A DNA stretch of 64,000 nt from Triticum aestivum (GCF_018294505.1 NC_057811.1:28790618-28854617), one strand, 5' to 3'. Shown: positions 11,577-22,025, counted from the stretch's first letter. Made by a program: numbers and translations. Notes: generated from the letters alone by a model not told the origin.

Positions 11577-11806
11577 ATGTTCAGTAGAACCATGCAAGTC
11601 TTCATACTTTTTCTCATGGCACAGGTTTGCCTTGTCTTGATGATGGCCGCACCGTTTGCACAAGCCGCTGGGAGGCCTGTGGCATCCTTACCATGGATTG
11701 CGGGGTGTTGCCCGAGGAACTATTTGTGTTGTGGTGTTGGTGCGGTTGCCCCGACATCCCATGCATTGCAGGCCACCCCTGTACCTTGAGTTATGGTTTC
11801 GCTTGA
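11577..11806 (+). pseudogene. Small secreted cysteine-rich peptide gene, probably frameshifted
   Basis: From the ATG at 11577 an open frame of 70 residues runs to 11789. The first about 30 residues form a convincing signal peptide: MQVFILFLMAQVCLVLMMAA with a small-residue cleavage region (PFAQA-AG). The mature part contains CCPRNYLCC. Beyond that this frame has no further Cys, while the frame starting at 11732 is very Cys-rich (CWCGCPDIPC, then a further Cys) and ends with TGA at 11804-11806. This pattern suggests a small indel around 11725-11740 in an originally longer peptide. The copia LTR ends 12 bases upstream of the ATG, so its own promoter and most of its 5' leader are gone or displaced. 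I do not recognise the family. Alternatively the 70-residue form is the true product. Confidence 0.45.
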
Positions 11807-12398
11807 TCTCCTCTCATAACATAGTTGATATAACATAGTAGCATCACAAAGGTTGCATGGTTTCATTGATTCATCTCTTTTCTACTGCTTGAATCTTGTG
11901 ATGCCGCTTTTGAACAATGTCATTCCTATGTCTTCTTATAACTAATAAAATGTGAGGATATTTTTATCTTATTTGAATTGTGTTGTAACATTACCTACTA
12001 ATGTGGATGATCTGGGTGGACTACATAGATCAGATCTTGTAAAGATGTAATCTAGGACTTTGCGAGATGATGAAATTGTCCTTTATCTTGGTCACCTTTT
12101 CGTAGAAGTGTTGGTCGGCTGTCGGCATCCCTTAATTTGTGTCTTCTTGTAGTGCATGCTCTAGAATCATCCATATTTTGTAGTTTTACAATAACCTTTG
12201 AGGCAAATGGGGCGTGGTACGTCTGAGGAAGTCAGTTCACCAAAGCAATGCCCCCCCCCCCTCCAAAAAAAGAAAAACCAATTATGTGTGCCATGGGCGT
12301 ACAGTGAAACCACTTCCTTTCGACATGCAAGCCATCAATATTCATAATGAGATCTCGAACATGGATGCCAAGTAATTCGCCCCGTGCTGATGTCGTCA
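11807..12398. other. Flank of the peptide gene, no feature seen
   Basis: AT-rich sequence with AATAAA-like hexamers (for example AATAAAATG near 11944) that could serve the upstream peptide gene, and a C-run near 12250. No gene or clear repeat end is visible up to the LINE target duplication at 12399. Confidence 0.5.
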
Positions 12399-12589
12399 GG
12401 CAACCCGCTCACTTTTTTATGAACAAAGTAAGGCACCGACCGGTGCCAATTTCATTCAGCTCAAAGAAATAGTACATCAGGGAATACAATGGCATGAAGA
12501 AAACAGAGAAGAGTGGGTACAACCATTGGAAGTGAGCCAAAGAAAAATACTACAGATAGGCTGGCTGAAACACCAACCAGATGAACTAC

Positions 12590-14896
12590 TCAAAGAACAG
12601 ATACATCTGAAGAAAATTCAGGATGGAGGCAGAGTAGAGTGGGCACTGCATGAAGAAGATCTAAATACGCCTTAGAACCACTGAAAGAACAGTAATCTTG
12701 TTTGATGTCCTCAACAGAAGCCAGCTTGATTGTAAATGTGCTTCCTCGATAGAAGTCCTCAGAACCATGTGCTCTACTAGTAACAATGCACCGCATGCAA
12801 CCTGAATCCTTGAACCTGGAAATTGGAAATAAGAGACACCACTGGATAGGAAGCATGTGAATGATTAGAAGCAAAACAAGAAACTTGAGTATTGCATCAG
12901 ACCGAAGTACCTGTTGCGCAAGATTGTGAGCAATACCATTAATTTCTCGAGAAATATGAAACACCTTAGGATGCAAATTAGAAGTACATTTGAAAAAAAA
13001 TAGCCAGTGCTTTTCTGATACTCCAGGGAGATGTGGGCTCAGAGATGTTCCCCAAAGTAGCAAACTTAGCTAATGAAAGACAGTCCATTAAGAAAGTGGG
13101 AGAAGAAACATTCAGCTGAGAGGCCAAATGAGCAGCAAAAGAAAGAGCAATCACCTCAGCTTGCAAAGGAGTAGAGGTTGGGGGAGCCGAAGCTTGAATT
13201 TGTACATTGTAATCCCCTCGATTACAAGGCACAGAGATGAAAACTCCCACACCTGTAGCAACTTCTCCTTGCATTAAACCAGGAATCTTGTTAGACCCGA
13301 AAGTTGCGTCAGAATATACTTTAGAACCAACAATTAGTAAATCTGATCTAAGTGTATCTCCCTGTGTAGGGAGATGATCCGCAAAAGGCTGATCCCGAGG
13401 TTGAGACTGCTTCATAGGGAAACATGGGAGATTATCATAGGAATCCGGAAGTAAGGCAGTAGTAGCAATCTGAACTTGGTGAGGAGAAGCTTTTTCCCTG
13501 TCAAAGAGAAAATCATTCCTAGCTTTCCAGAGCCACCACAAAAAGTTGAGAATATTAAAAATGGATCCATGAGGATGACCCATACGAACGAAAGCAATAA
13601 GAACCGAGTGAATAGTGGAATGGCCTTGGATTAAGACATCTGATCTAATGAACCAAGGAGAGGAAAACCAGGCCACACGAGCAAAGTGACACAGGAAAAA
13701 CAAATGAAACTCATCCTCTTGTTGGCCACATCTACAACAATTCTGAGAAATGTGAATGGAGAAACGGCCTACTCGCAAACCCGTAGGTAAAGCCTTTCTA
13801 AGTAATCTCAAAGCAAAAGTTTACACCCTAGGAAGCATATGCTTTCGTTTCCAAATCAATTTAAGCGGGCTTTTTAAATCCAAGGAAACAGCAGCATGCA
13901 CATTTCTAGTATTAGCATAAATCTCTTGCAAACAAAGTTTATAACCAGACTTAGAACAGCAAATGCCATTAGGAGTGAGATCCCAACATAGCAAATCTGG
14001 ACCATCATCATCAATAATTTCAGTTTGAACAATGATAGAGGCCATAGGTTGGAGAAAAAGAGAGAAAACAAGATCATGATTCCAACTATTTTGCCCCGGA
14101 AGCCAGAGATCTCTAACTATAGATGGGTAAGCAAAACCAGCTTGCTGAGGAATGAGATGGTCATGGATAGAGTTCCAAAGACTACACCAAGGCATGCTCC
14201 AAATGGAAATGTTTCCCTGAGTTAATTGATAGAAAGAATGAGCCTTAAGTTTAGGTAACATTTTCAAAATAGAAGCCCAGAACGCAGATTTAGGAGGGGT
14301 CGCAGCAGCTGTCCAAATGGAAGTACCATGAAAATACTTAGCCTTAAGAACTAGGTACAAGTGAGAAGAAGGAAATTTAGCTAACCTCTAAGCAGCAGCC
14401 AAAAGAAGGCTCTCATTAATGGCTTTTAAATTCCTAATACTCAGACCACCTTCTTTAGAGTTGCAAATATCCTTCCAAGCTCTAAAACAAAGACTTTTCT
14501 TAGAATCATTTTCTCGCACACCCGTTCACCAGAAATTCCTAATAACAGCCGTCAGCTTAGCAATGAATTTCTTTGTAAACAAGATATTAGCCATATAATA
14601 GACCGGAATAGCCGAGAAAACAGAACAGATCAATTCATGTCTAGCAGCATGAGAAAGCATGTTAGCTTTATAAGTGGGCAGTTTATTTAAAAATTTGTCA
14701 AGAAAAAAGTTGTAAGCTGCAACTCTATTTTTAGCAGGAAGAACAAGCGGGTGACCAAGGTGGGTGAAGTTACTATCCAAAGTAGCAACCGGAAAGATTT
14801 TCCTAATCTCCTACATAGCTGTATGAGAAACATGAGAGCTAAAAAGAATAGCAGATTTAGCCCAATTTGGAATTTGACCTGAGATAGAACAAAAGT
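12590..14896 (-). pseudogene. LINE ORF2 C-terminal half (RT thumb, zinc-finger, RNase H-like)
   Basis: Read on the minus strand from 14896 down. The RT C-terminal part comes first (TLDSNFTHLGHPL, near 14780). Next is a connection region with WAxxxTPPKSAFWASI-like sequence. The zf-RVT block has CCRCGQQEDEFHLFFLC (near 13720). The last block resembles a plant L1 RNase H, with SDATFGSNK and LQAEVIALSFAAHLA (near 13310-13150). The frame is open in four blocks separated by stops or frameshifts (near 14390, 13815 and 13060). Stops such as the one before FCSISGQ-adjacent sequence show inactivity. Confidence 0.8.
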
Positions 14897-15190
14897 CACT
14901 ACTAGAAAACAGGGCTTTCGTTCGGGCCTGGCCAGCCCATTAGTCCAGGTTCCGCACGAACCGGGACCCATGGGGTGCATTAGTCCCGGTTCGTGAGCCC
15001 AGGGGGCCGGCCGGGCCACGTGGGCCACTGGTCCCGGTTCGTCTGGACCTTTTGGTCCCGGTTCAACGCACGAACCGGGACCAATGCGCCTCGCCCCTGG
15101 CCCATGACCATTAGTCCCGGTTTGTGCCACAAACCGAGACTAAAGGGTTGGTCCTTGTTGCGGCCAGAGTTTAGTCCCACCTCGACGACC
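14897..15190. repeat. CACTA 5' subterminal inverted repeats
   Basis: Repeated TTAGTCCCGGTTCGTG-type and reverse motifs occur at about 14939-14970, 14976-14995, 15030-15045, 15053-15085 and 15110-15145, several of them paired as fold-backs. These mirror the 3' end of the element and are probable transposase-binding sites. Confidence 0.75.
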
Positions 15191-15402
15191 GAAGGGCGCT
15201 CACACCGGTTTATAAGCCCGTCCCTCTGTGCCTTGTTGAGCTCCTCTCAAAATGAAAATAGATGCCCTTATACAGGGAATTTGACCAAAATTCATAGTGA
15301 GTTTCTCTGAAATTCATCCAAATTTATTATGAATTTAGGTTGAATTTTCTCTATAGGCGCATCTATGCTCATTTTTTTATGTTGGGGTTGGCGATCTTTA
15401 CA

Positions 15403-15480
15403 GACTTTTTGTGTGTTGAATATGCACCATTCAAAATCAGTCTCTGCTTTGAATGGTTCATTTTGAACACACAAAAAGTC
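15403..15480. repeat. Imperfect inverted repeat (about 33-bp arms)
   Basis: GACTTTTTGTGTGTTGAATA at 15403 pairs with the reverse of TTTGAACACACAAAAAGTC ending at 15480, with a loop of about 12 bases around ATCAGTCTCTGC and a few mismatches. It lies at the start of the 335-bp repeat array, and its right arm is the start of the array unit. It probably marks an inverted first unit. Confidence 0.75.
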
Positions 15481-16865
15481 TGGAGTTCAAATAAGTTCAA
15501 GAAAATGAAATCCCTTTGTAACAGATGAGTTTTCGTCCGAAACCCTGATACTTCGAAAGAGATTGTCCATTTTGTTCACGAAGTGCATCCACCTTTTGCG
15601 GGGACCCTCTCAACTTTCTTGCACATGCTATGTGGATGACATGATGATACCATGCCAACTTTCAACCTTTTCAGAGTTCATTTGAAATGCTTTTCAATTT
15701 TAGGGTCTTATAGCTCAAAATAATTAGTAAATGCATGAAAAATAACAAATGAAGTCAGAAAGGATTGAAAAATGATGATGTGGCTTTGAATGGTGCATTT
15801 TGAACACACAAAAAGTCAGGAGTTCAAATAAGTTTAAAAAAATGAAATCCCTTTGTAACAGACGAGTTTCCGTATGAAATCCCGATACTTTGAAAGAGAT
15901 TGTCCTTTTGTACACGAAGTGCATCCAGTTTTTGTCGTAACCCTCTCAACTTTCTTGCACATGCTATGTGGATGAAATGATGATACCATGCCAACTTTCA
16001 ACCTTTTCAGAGTTCATTTGAAATGCCTTTCAATTTATGGTCTTATAGCTCAAAATAATTAGTAAATGCATGAAAAATAACAAATGAAGTCATAAAGGAT
16101 TGAAGTGGCTTTGAATGGTGCATTTAGAACACACAAAAAGTCAAGAGTTCAAATAAGTTTTAAAAAATGAAATCTCTTTGTAACAGACGAGTTTCCGTAT
16201 GAAATCCTGATACTTTGAAAGAGATTGTCCGTTTTGTACACGAAGTGCATCCAGTTTTTGCCGGGACCCTCTCAACTTTCTTGCACATGCTATGTGGATG
16301 AAATGATGATACCATGCCAACTTTCAACCTTTTCAGAGTTCATTTGAAATGCCTTTCAATTTTAGGGTCTTATAGCTCAAAATAATTAGTAAATGCATGA
16401 AAAATAACAAATGAAGTCAGAAAGGATTGAAAAATGATGATGTGGCTTTGAATGGTGCATTTTGAACACACAAAAAGTCAGGAGTTCAAATACGTTTAGA
16501 AAAATGAAATCCCTTTGTAACAGACGAGTTTCCGTATGAAATCCTGATACTTTGAAAGAGATTGTCCGTTTTGTACACGAAGTGCATCCAGTTTTTGCCG
16601 GGACCCTCTCAACTTTCTTGCACATGCTATGTGGATGAAATGATGATACCATGCCAACTTTCAACCTTTTCAGAGTTCATTTGAAATGCTTTTCAATTTT
16701 AGGGTCTTATAGCTCAAAATAATTAGTAAATGCATGAAAAATAACAAATGAAGTCAGAAAGGATTGAAAAATGATGATGTGGCTTTGAATTGTGCATTTT
16801 GAACACACAAAAAGTCAGGAGTTCAAATAAGTTTTAAAAAATGAAATCCCTTTGTAACAGACTAA
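15450..16865. repeat. Tandem array of about 335-bp units (four and a fraction)
   Basis: The marker TGCATTTTGAACACACAAAA (with variants) recurs at about 15450, 15788, 16115, 16452 and 16788, spacings 338, 327, 337 and 336. Units carry TTTGTAACAGA, ACACGAAGTGCATCCA and CTTGCACATGCTATGTGGAT. No coding signal is visible. Apparent minus-strand ORFs of equal sequence in successive units are repeat artefacts. Confidence 0.9.
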
Positions 16866-16890
16866 AGCTTCATGTATATAAGGCACACTT

Positions 16891-17256
16891 GTGAAAATTT
16901 TGGTTTGCATCTTGCAGTTCGCCCCTGACGACGCGCGCGGAGAGGACGCCGCCAGGCTGTCGGACGCCGTCGCCATCGCCCCCGCCCCGGAGCCCACGCC
17001 GACGCCGTCGCCGTCCGCCGCCCCCGCCCCGGAGCCCACGCCGACGCCGTCCGCCGCCCACGCCGTCGCCGTCGCCCGTGCTCTGCTCCGCGCGCCCGCC
17101 CGGATCCTCTGCACGCCGACGCCGTCTGCCGCCCCCACTGTCGCCGTCGCCGCCCCCGCCGTCGCCCTAGCCGGCCGGCCCCGCTGTGAGCCGCCGCCGC
17201 CCCGAATCCTTTTTTTCAAATTTTTTATATGTATTTTTTCCATGTATATATACTAG
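16891..17256 (+). CDS. Pro/Ala-rich ORF in CACTA element, doubtful
   Basis: A frame of 121 residues in a sharply GC-rich block (16920-17210) between AT-rich sequences. It contains a direct repeat of APAPEPTPTPS and Ala/Val-rich stretches, without a known domain. It could be the first exon of a longer gene, with the conserved part downstream, or non-coding GC-rich sequence that is open by chance. Confidence 0.25.
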   Translation: MKILVCILQFAPDDARGEDAARLSDAVAIAPAPEPTPTPSPSAAPAPEPTPTPSAAHAVAVARALLRAPARILCTPTPSAAPTVAVAAPAVALAGRPRCEPPPPRILFFKFFICIFSMYIY

Positions 17257-17744
17257 TAAGTGTTTAATAAAATTAGTTAGATTAGTTGAATTAGATGTTT
17301 TTCCATGTATTTTAGATTTGTTGAATTAGATGTTTTTTTGTCAATTTATGTATATATGTGCATATTTAGAAAAAATGTGTTGAACTAGTTAAATATAATA
17401 GAACTAGTTAAACAAGTTTATTTTTAGTAAGTGCTTAGTAGTTGAACTAGTTGATTTAATAAAACTACTTTATTTTACTATAGAAGTGGTTTATTTTAGT
17501 AAGTACTACTTTATTTTATTTATAGTAAGTGCTTAATTAGTAGTTGAACTAGTTGATTTAATAAAACTACTTTATTTTACTATATATAGAAGTAATTTAT
17601 TTTTAGTAAGAACTACTTCATTTTATTTATTTATAGTAAGTGCTTAGTAGTTGAACTAGTTGAACTACTTTATTTTAGCAAGAAATTTAATAGAACTAGT
17701 TTATTTTTTTAGTTCAAGCAATTAATCCCGCATCGACGTCGACG
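17257..17744. other. AT-rich spacer with short tandem motifs
   Basis: Iterations of TAGTTGAACTAGTTGA and TTTATTTTTAGTAAGTGC recur at about 17395, 17440, 17535 and 17650. No gene is visible. It may be an intron of the surrounding CACTA-borne transcription unit. Confidence 0.55.
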
Positions 17745-18146
17745 ATGCCTATCCCGCATCCTCGTCGTCGACTCGGCGGAGGAGGCCGGCTTGATCAGAG
17801 GGGCCATGTCTGGGACTGGGCTCCGCCGGGCTGGTTTTGGGAGGTGCTACCTTCCGGTGGGTGTAGGTTGGTGAGGAGCCAGCCCGTCGTTGACCTGATC
17901 CTTGTTTGGTTGCGGTCGCGTGGGCCAGTGACGGTGCCGAGGCTTCCGGACACCGCGGAGGTGGTACGTCACCGTGTCAGCGAGGAGGACCAGCACGTCC
18001 ATCGCTACATGTTTGCGTTGGAGGGCAGGTTCGACAATACCTGGCAGGTTCTTCAGGGTTCTCACTGGAGCTATGATCCTGTGATGGTTCCGTCCCTTTG
18101 GGTGTCCACCGCCCGCGCCGATACCCGTCGGGCGCTACTGTTCTAG
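17745..18146 (+). CDS. Small ORF in CACTA element, unknown
   Basis: A frame of 133 residues ending at 18146. It starts in Arg/Gly-rich sequence, then gives Trp-rich WDWAPPGWFW and SHWSYDPVMVPSLW. I do not recognise a domain. GC content is higher than in the flanking AT-rich DNA, which supports a coding or formerly coding role. Since the start is unclear, it may be an exon of a spliced gene beginning upstream. Confidence 0.35.
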   Translation: MPIPHPRRRLGGGGRLDQRGHVWDWAPPGWFWEVLPSGGCRLVRSQPVVDLILVWLRSRGPVTVPRLPDTAEVVRHRVSEEDQHVHRYMFALEGRFDNTWQVLQGSHWSYDPVMVPSLWVSTARADTRRALLF

Positions 18147-18554
18147 CTGTACTAGCGATGCTATATGTATGATAGTATTCGAGGCGTATTAGTGATAATA
18201 TTCGACGATGTACGGACGCATGGAGATGATGTAGTTTTGCTTATAATTGAATGCATCCTAATTTGAATACTACTTTATTTTGTGATTTGATTTTGCTTAT
18301 TGAATGCTCAAAGTGGAAAACTACTCCTACTTTGAATGCTAAAATTGGAGAGCACTATGCAAGGCGTATGCATATGATTAGTTGATAGCTTATAGGGTTT
18401 TTGTTTTCGCAGAAATCTAGGAGCCCCCGGCCCCTCCATCATCCCCGCCGTCGTCCCCGTCACTGCCCCCTCCGACATCGAGGTGAGACTAGCCAAATCC
18501 TCTTTTAGAAAGATAATTAAACGATATTTCGGGTTGACTGTAAGTCTGTCGAGT

Positions 18555-18880
18555 CTCCACCATATATGAGAGGACGAAGAATCCCGACTGTTGTCGTGGG
18601 GGTAGCTTCTCCTTCGTTCCCGTGTGCTAGACAATTTGCTGTAATGCACTCGAGAACGAAAGGAGGAGCTACCATACCATCACCGACGGTCGCAAATGTC
18701 AGAGAGGAATCAGTGAGGGAGAGTTCCACCATATATATATGAGAGGACGAAGAATCCCGGCTGTTGTCGTGGGGGTCGCTTCTCCTTTGTTCCCGTGTGC
18801 TAGACATTTTGGTGTAGTGCACTCGGGGACAAATGGAGGAGCGACCATCACCAACGGTCGAATGTATACACCACGTGAGC
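18555..18880. repeat. Tandem duplication of about 170 bp
   Basis: CCACCATATATGAGAGGACG starts copy one (about 18557) and a variant with extra TA steps starts copy two (about 18726). Both continue through AAGAATCCCG, TTGTCGTGGGGGT, TTCCCGTGTGCTAGACA and a reversed GGAG(C/G)(T/G)ACCAT tail. Each copy can also fold on itself (GGTAGCTTCTCCTTCGTTC with GAACGAAAGGAGGAGCTACC). The repeat lies just upstream of the B3-like gene. Confidence 0.8.
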
Positions 18881-19011
18881 TGAGAGTTTTCAAGAAAAGA
18901 CTCGACAAACCGATAGTCAACCCGTGATGAATAATAATGATCTAACTTAGGTTTTTTTTAGTACATATATTTAATTGTAGACGTTTAATATTTGAATTAC
19001 GAACATAGGAA

Positions 19012-20144
19012 ATGTCGTACTCGGACGACGAAAGTCTCCCGGAGTGCGACTGGTGCCACGACGACCGAGGTCAGTGCGACAGGCCTTCCCTGGACGAAGA
19101 TCGGCGCTTCAGTATTAACCTGGAGGAGACCTTCGATGTTGAAACGGTACGCAATGATGACAAGTGTTATTTTTTTGTAATTAAGCACGACTTCAACTAT
19201 TTCAACGTGTACTTTTCATCATTTACAATTCGGCTAGCTTATCCCATGCCATGCAAGACGCTACGTCTTGGAGAGGATGGGTTTTGAAGACCATGAAAAT
19301 ATGGAAACAAAGAAACTTCACCTAAGGACCCATCATGATATAGATTTTGAAGTAAATCTGTATAATTCTAAGAGCGTAACCCATTTTGGTTGCAAAAATT
19401 GGGAAGCATTTTTCAAGATGTATGGTTTTGATGAGGGTATGCTTGTCACCATGGATCTTGGTGATCCTGACATCGAGCAAGACAATATGGACATTTGGGT
19501 CCTTGTTGATACGCCTCCAATTCTACCGCTATGTGAGTTTCTCAAACATAGTTATTAGCTAATTTATATTGTTCATTTCAAAATAGTTGACAGCTTATTT
19601 TCATTGACAGCTTATTTGATTGTTGAAACAATGTGCGGAACATGGTAGTCAGAACCTACTACACCGATGGCTCTGAGTTAACTTATAAGGAGAAAACTCA
19701 TCTGGTCGGATTTTGTACTGATCTTGAGAATTACAATATCTATTGTAAAACTCCTCCACATTATGGTCAATATGTGCCACTAGTGCACGTGTTGAACTAC
19801 GGTAACTACTATGGAGATACCCTGGTAAGATTTCTTACTATTACGACATCCATGCATCTTTTGCATACTTCTAAAACTAGTACATCATTGCTAACTATGA
19901 AGTTATTACTATATTTTTTTAACAGATAATCCCAGAGGATTGTGTGCCTCATTTGATGTATCAGAATGGTAGGCTTGATGTTTTGAACATACAACCAGGT
20001 CATCCTACGAATCGCAACTGTCCATACCAGATTTCTAAAAGAAGTGGAGACATGCAAATCAAAGAATGGAAAAAATGTATGGACAGTCGCAAGGAGGTTC
20101 TTGGAAGCAAAAGGAAGCGAAGCGCAAGAATGGAGACAGGATGA
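19012..20144 (+). CDS. B3-like DNA-binding-domain gene carried by the CACTA element (four exons)
   Basis: Proposed exons, from open frames and splice sites, are 19012-19146, 19238-19532, about 19631-19824 and 19926-20144. Exon 1 is acidic (MSYSDDESLPEC). Exon 2 contains a block like a plant B3 domain (THFGCKNWEAFFKMYGFDEG, then LVTMDLGDPD). Exons 3 and 4 give a second similar half (IPEDCVPHLMYQNGRLD) and a basic C-terminus (KRKRSARME), possibly a nuclear signal. Donors GTACGC, GTGAGT and GTAAGA and acceptors TAG and CAG are visible. The exon 3 acceptor is not: the sequence reads ACAATG where an AG is expected, so splicing there may be lost. B3 proteins are plant transcription factors; the role in the element is unknown. 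The B3 assignment rests on motif impression only. Confidence 0.45.
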
Positions 20145-20423
20145 TCTCCAGTCTCCATAATGGAGAGTCAGGGTCTATATTGTTTTATGCTATTTTACCT
20201 TAAAGAGGGTATTTCGGTCCTACCTAATACTGATGATCATGTGCTAAGAACAATTAAGTAGGGTTGGTTCGATGACTATGAGGATGATGATCGTATGACT
20301 GGTTATTAATAACGAGTAGAAGTTGTATGATGATGATTAGTAGGACTTGTTATTATATATGATGATGCATGATGCACGCATGAAGAGTTATTATATATCA
20401 GCGGGTGAAATGATCATGGATTG

Positions 20424-20540
20424 GATTGAAGTGAAGGCAACATGCATGTGGTGCATGTCGAAAGTAGTACAATCCAAACTTGATCAAGTTAGGATTAGTA
20501 TTACTTTCGACATGCACCACATGTTGCCTTCACTTCAATC
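20424..20540. repeat. 117-bp near-perfect palindrome
   Basis: GATTGAAGTGAAGGCAACATG at 20424 matches the reverse of the sequence ending at 20540, and pairing continues through TGGTGCATGTCGAAAGTA. Only a 4-base CATG bulge and one mismatch interrupt about 43 paired bases per arm. The central segment around AACTTGATCAAGTT is itself nearly self-complementary, so the whole region could form one long hairpin. It lies downstream of the B3-like gene and inside the CACTA element. Confidence 0.88.
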
Positions 20541-20689
20541 TAGGCCATGTTTAGGCATAGTAGTACGTAGCGTTGGTAAACCAAGCACGGAGATATAAGA
20601 GAGGACACTTCTCTCTAATAGCTACCTAATAACAACCTAAATTAGCCCCCAAAACCCCTAAATCAGCCCCTTTCAAACAAAAAAACCTC

Positions 20690-20929
20690 AGCTCCAGCCA
20701 GATGCTGACGCGTGGATGCCTATTGGTCCCGGTTGGTGACACCAACCGGGACCAAAGGCCCCCCGGCCTGGGCTGGCCGCAGCGGCCACGTGGAGGCCCA
20801 TCTGTCCCGGTTCGTATAAGAACCGGGACTAAAGGGTTAGGGCATTAGTAACGATCCGTTAGTCCCGGTTCAAAAACCGGGACAAAAGGCCCTTACCAAC
20901 CGGGACAATAGGCCCTTTTTCTATTTGTG
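20690..20929. repeat. CACTA 3' subterminal inverted repeats
   Basis: Fold-backs of GGTCCCGGTTGGTG/CACCAACCGGGACC, TGTCCCGGTTCGTAT/AAGAACCGGGAC and TAGTCCCGGTT/AACCGGGAC. Order and spacing match 4690-4903 closely, including the lead sequence CTGACGCGTGGATGCCTATT. Confidence 0.85.
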
Positions 20930-20932
20930 AGT

Positions 20933-21417
20933 GATGAATAATATTAGCCATAGCATGAGCCTCCTATAAAGTGGCTTTCCCACAAACCAAAAGGGCATCA
21001 GCAAATAAAAGAGAGTGAATGGAAGGACAATCTGGACCAAGAGAAATACCCTGGAGATGATGAGCAGCAAGCGCTTCATTAAGAGCAATGGATAATTCAT
21101 TTATAGCAATAACAAACAAATAGGGGGAGATAGGGCAACCTTGACGAATACCTCAAAAACTTCTAAACTTGTGAGAAGGTTGTCCATTAATGAGCACAGA
21201 GAAAGTGGGAGAAGAGATGCAAGCATGAATCAAATTAATAAAATGACCATGCAGCCCTTTGCGCGTAAGCGCCGACACTATGAAATTTCATTCTAAACGA
21301 TCAAAAGCTTTGGCAAGATCAATTTTAAGCATGAAAACATTGTGTTTCCAAAATTGAAGAGAAAAAGAGTGGGTAATCTCCTGAGCAATAATAATATTAT
21401 CACTAATTCTTCTACCC
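20933..21417 (-). pseudogene. LINE reverse transcriptase core fragment
   Basis: On the minus strand the sequence from 21417 down encodes the LINE RT fingers and palm: FMLKIDLAKAFDRLEW (the first catalytic Asp region), the F-x-GIRQGCPISPYLF block with a stop where a basic or polar residue is usual, and HSLLFADALLVC (the FADD box, here FADA). The third Asp replaced by Ala and a stop before GIRQGCP show that it is dead. It joins the part left of the CACTA element without loss of sequence. Confidence 0.85.
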
Positions 21418-21432
21418 GGCGACCCGCTCACT

Positions 21433-22025
21433 GATGTTTTGACTCACGGAGTCACTATGTTCCCTTAATGATCTTTTCGTATATAACTGGTTGTTGCTTT
21501 AATTAGAAGAAACCACACCAATCGTAATTGTTGTTAGTAATGGAGCGGTAAGCATATGCAAATCGAAGCACCATTTTCCTTCTAAATACACTTGTAAAAG
21601 CATTATGAGTGTCTTCTTCTGATTTAATATTTATGCAAGACACATTATGAGTGCCAGTTGTGTTGTAACTTTTTTTGCGAGGCACAACAACTGGATTGTT
21701 GTCGATATAAGGGAAAACATAAAATAGTATCAGAACTTCTGCATTTAGAAACCTGTTACTAATATATAGTGGCATCTTTTTGCTCTCGATCGATGTCCTG
21801 GCATGACAGGCTTTGTCGCTGTTCCCTCACCATGGAGTGGGGAAGTAAAATCGGTAAGTTAGCCTATTTACCTAGTCGCCGTTCATTTGTTCACCGAGTC
21901 ATGAGACAGCGGGAGGAAGGAGACGAAGGTCCCAAACGTGAGACCAAAAAGGTGGACTAGGGCTCGCCCTAGTTGTGCTCTCGGGTATTTTTAGTTACTA
22001 GTAGGAGTAAGAAGCATTGCAAATT
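21433..22025. other. No gene recognised
   Basis: AT-rich, becoming mixed near 21900. Small ORFs on both strands show no domain. This and 11807-12398 were contiguous before the LINE inserted. Confidence 0.5.

Larger units (their letters stand above)
14897..20929 (+). mobile_element. Complete CACTA element (6033 bp), target duplication AGT
   Basis: Starts CACTACTAGAAAACAGGG at 14897 and ends CCTTTTTCTATTTGTG at 20929, so its ends are CACTAC...TTTGTG. AGT at 14894-14896 and 20930-20932 is the expected 3-bp duplication, and joining the flanks restores the LINE frame across the site. Inverted TAGTCCCGGTT motifs crowd both ends. Inside are about 335-bp tandem repeats, a Pro-rich ORF, a small ORF, a four-exon B3-like gene and a long palindrome. 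No transposase or Ulp1 gene is visible, so it is probably non-autonomous. The 3' end resembles that of the element at 1-4903, which might be the source of its transposition functions. Confidence 0.92.
12399..21432 (-). mobile_element. 5'-truncated L1-type LINE with 15-bp target duplication, split by a CACTA element
   Basis: The sequence GGC(A/G)ACCCGCTCACT occurs at 12399-12413 and again at 21418-21432, a 15-bp target duplication with one difference. Inside it, a T-run follows the left copy (the poly(A) tail of a minus-strand element). ORF2 remnants then run rightwards on the minus strand: RNase H-like, zinc-knuckle, RT C-terminal, and after the CACTA insertion the RT core. The element is truncated within the RT domain at 21417, as is common for LINEs. 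Confidence 0.85.

Noticed and set aside
11730..11745. Resemblance of CC-x5-CC to animal venom peptide frameworks
   Set aside because: Cys spacing alone is not evidence; the context is a plant secreted-peptide-like ORF.
15724..16664. Repeated minus-strand ORFs ending with the same peptide
   Set aside because: Identical frames in successive 335-bp repeat units; no independent coding evidence.
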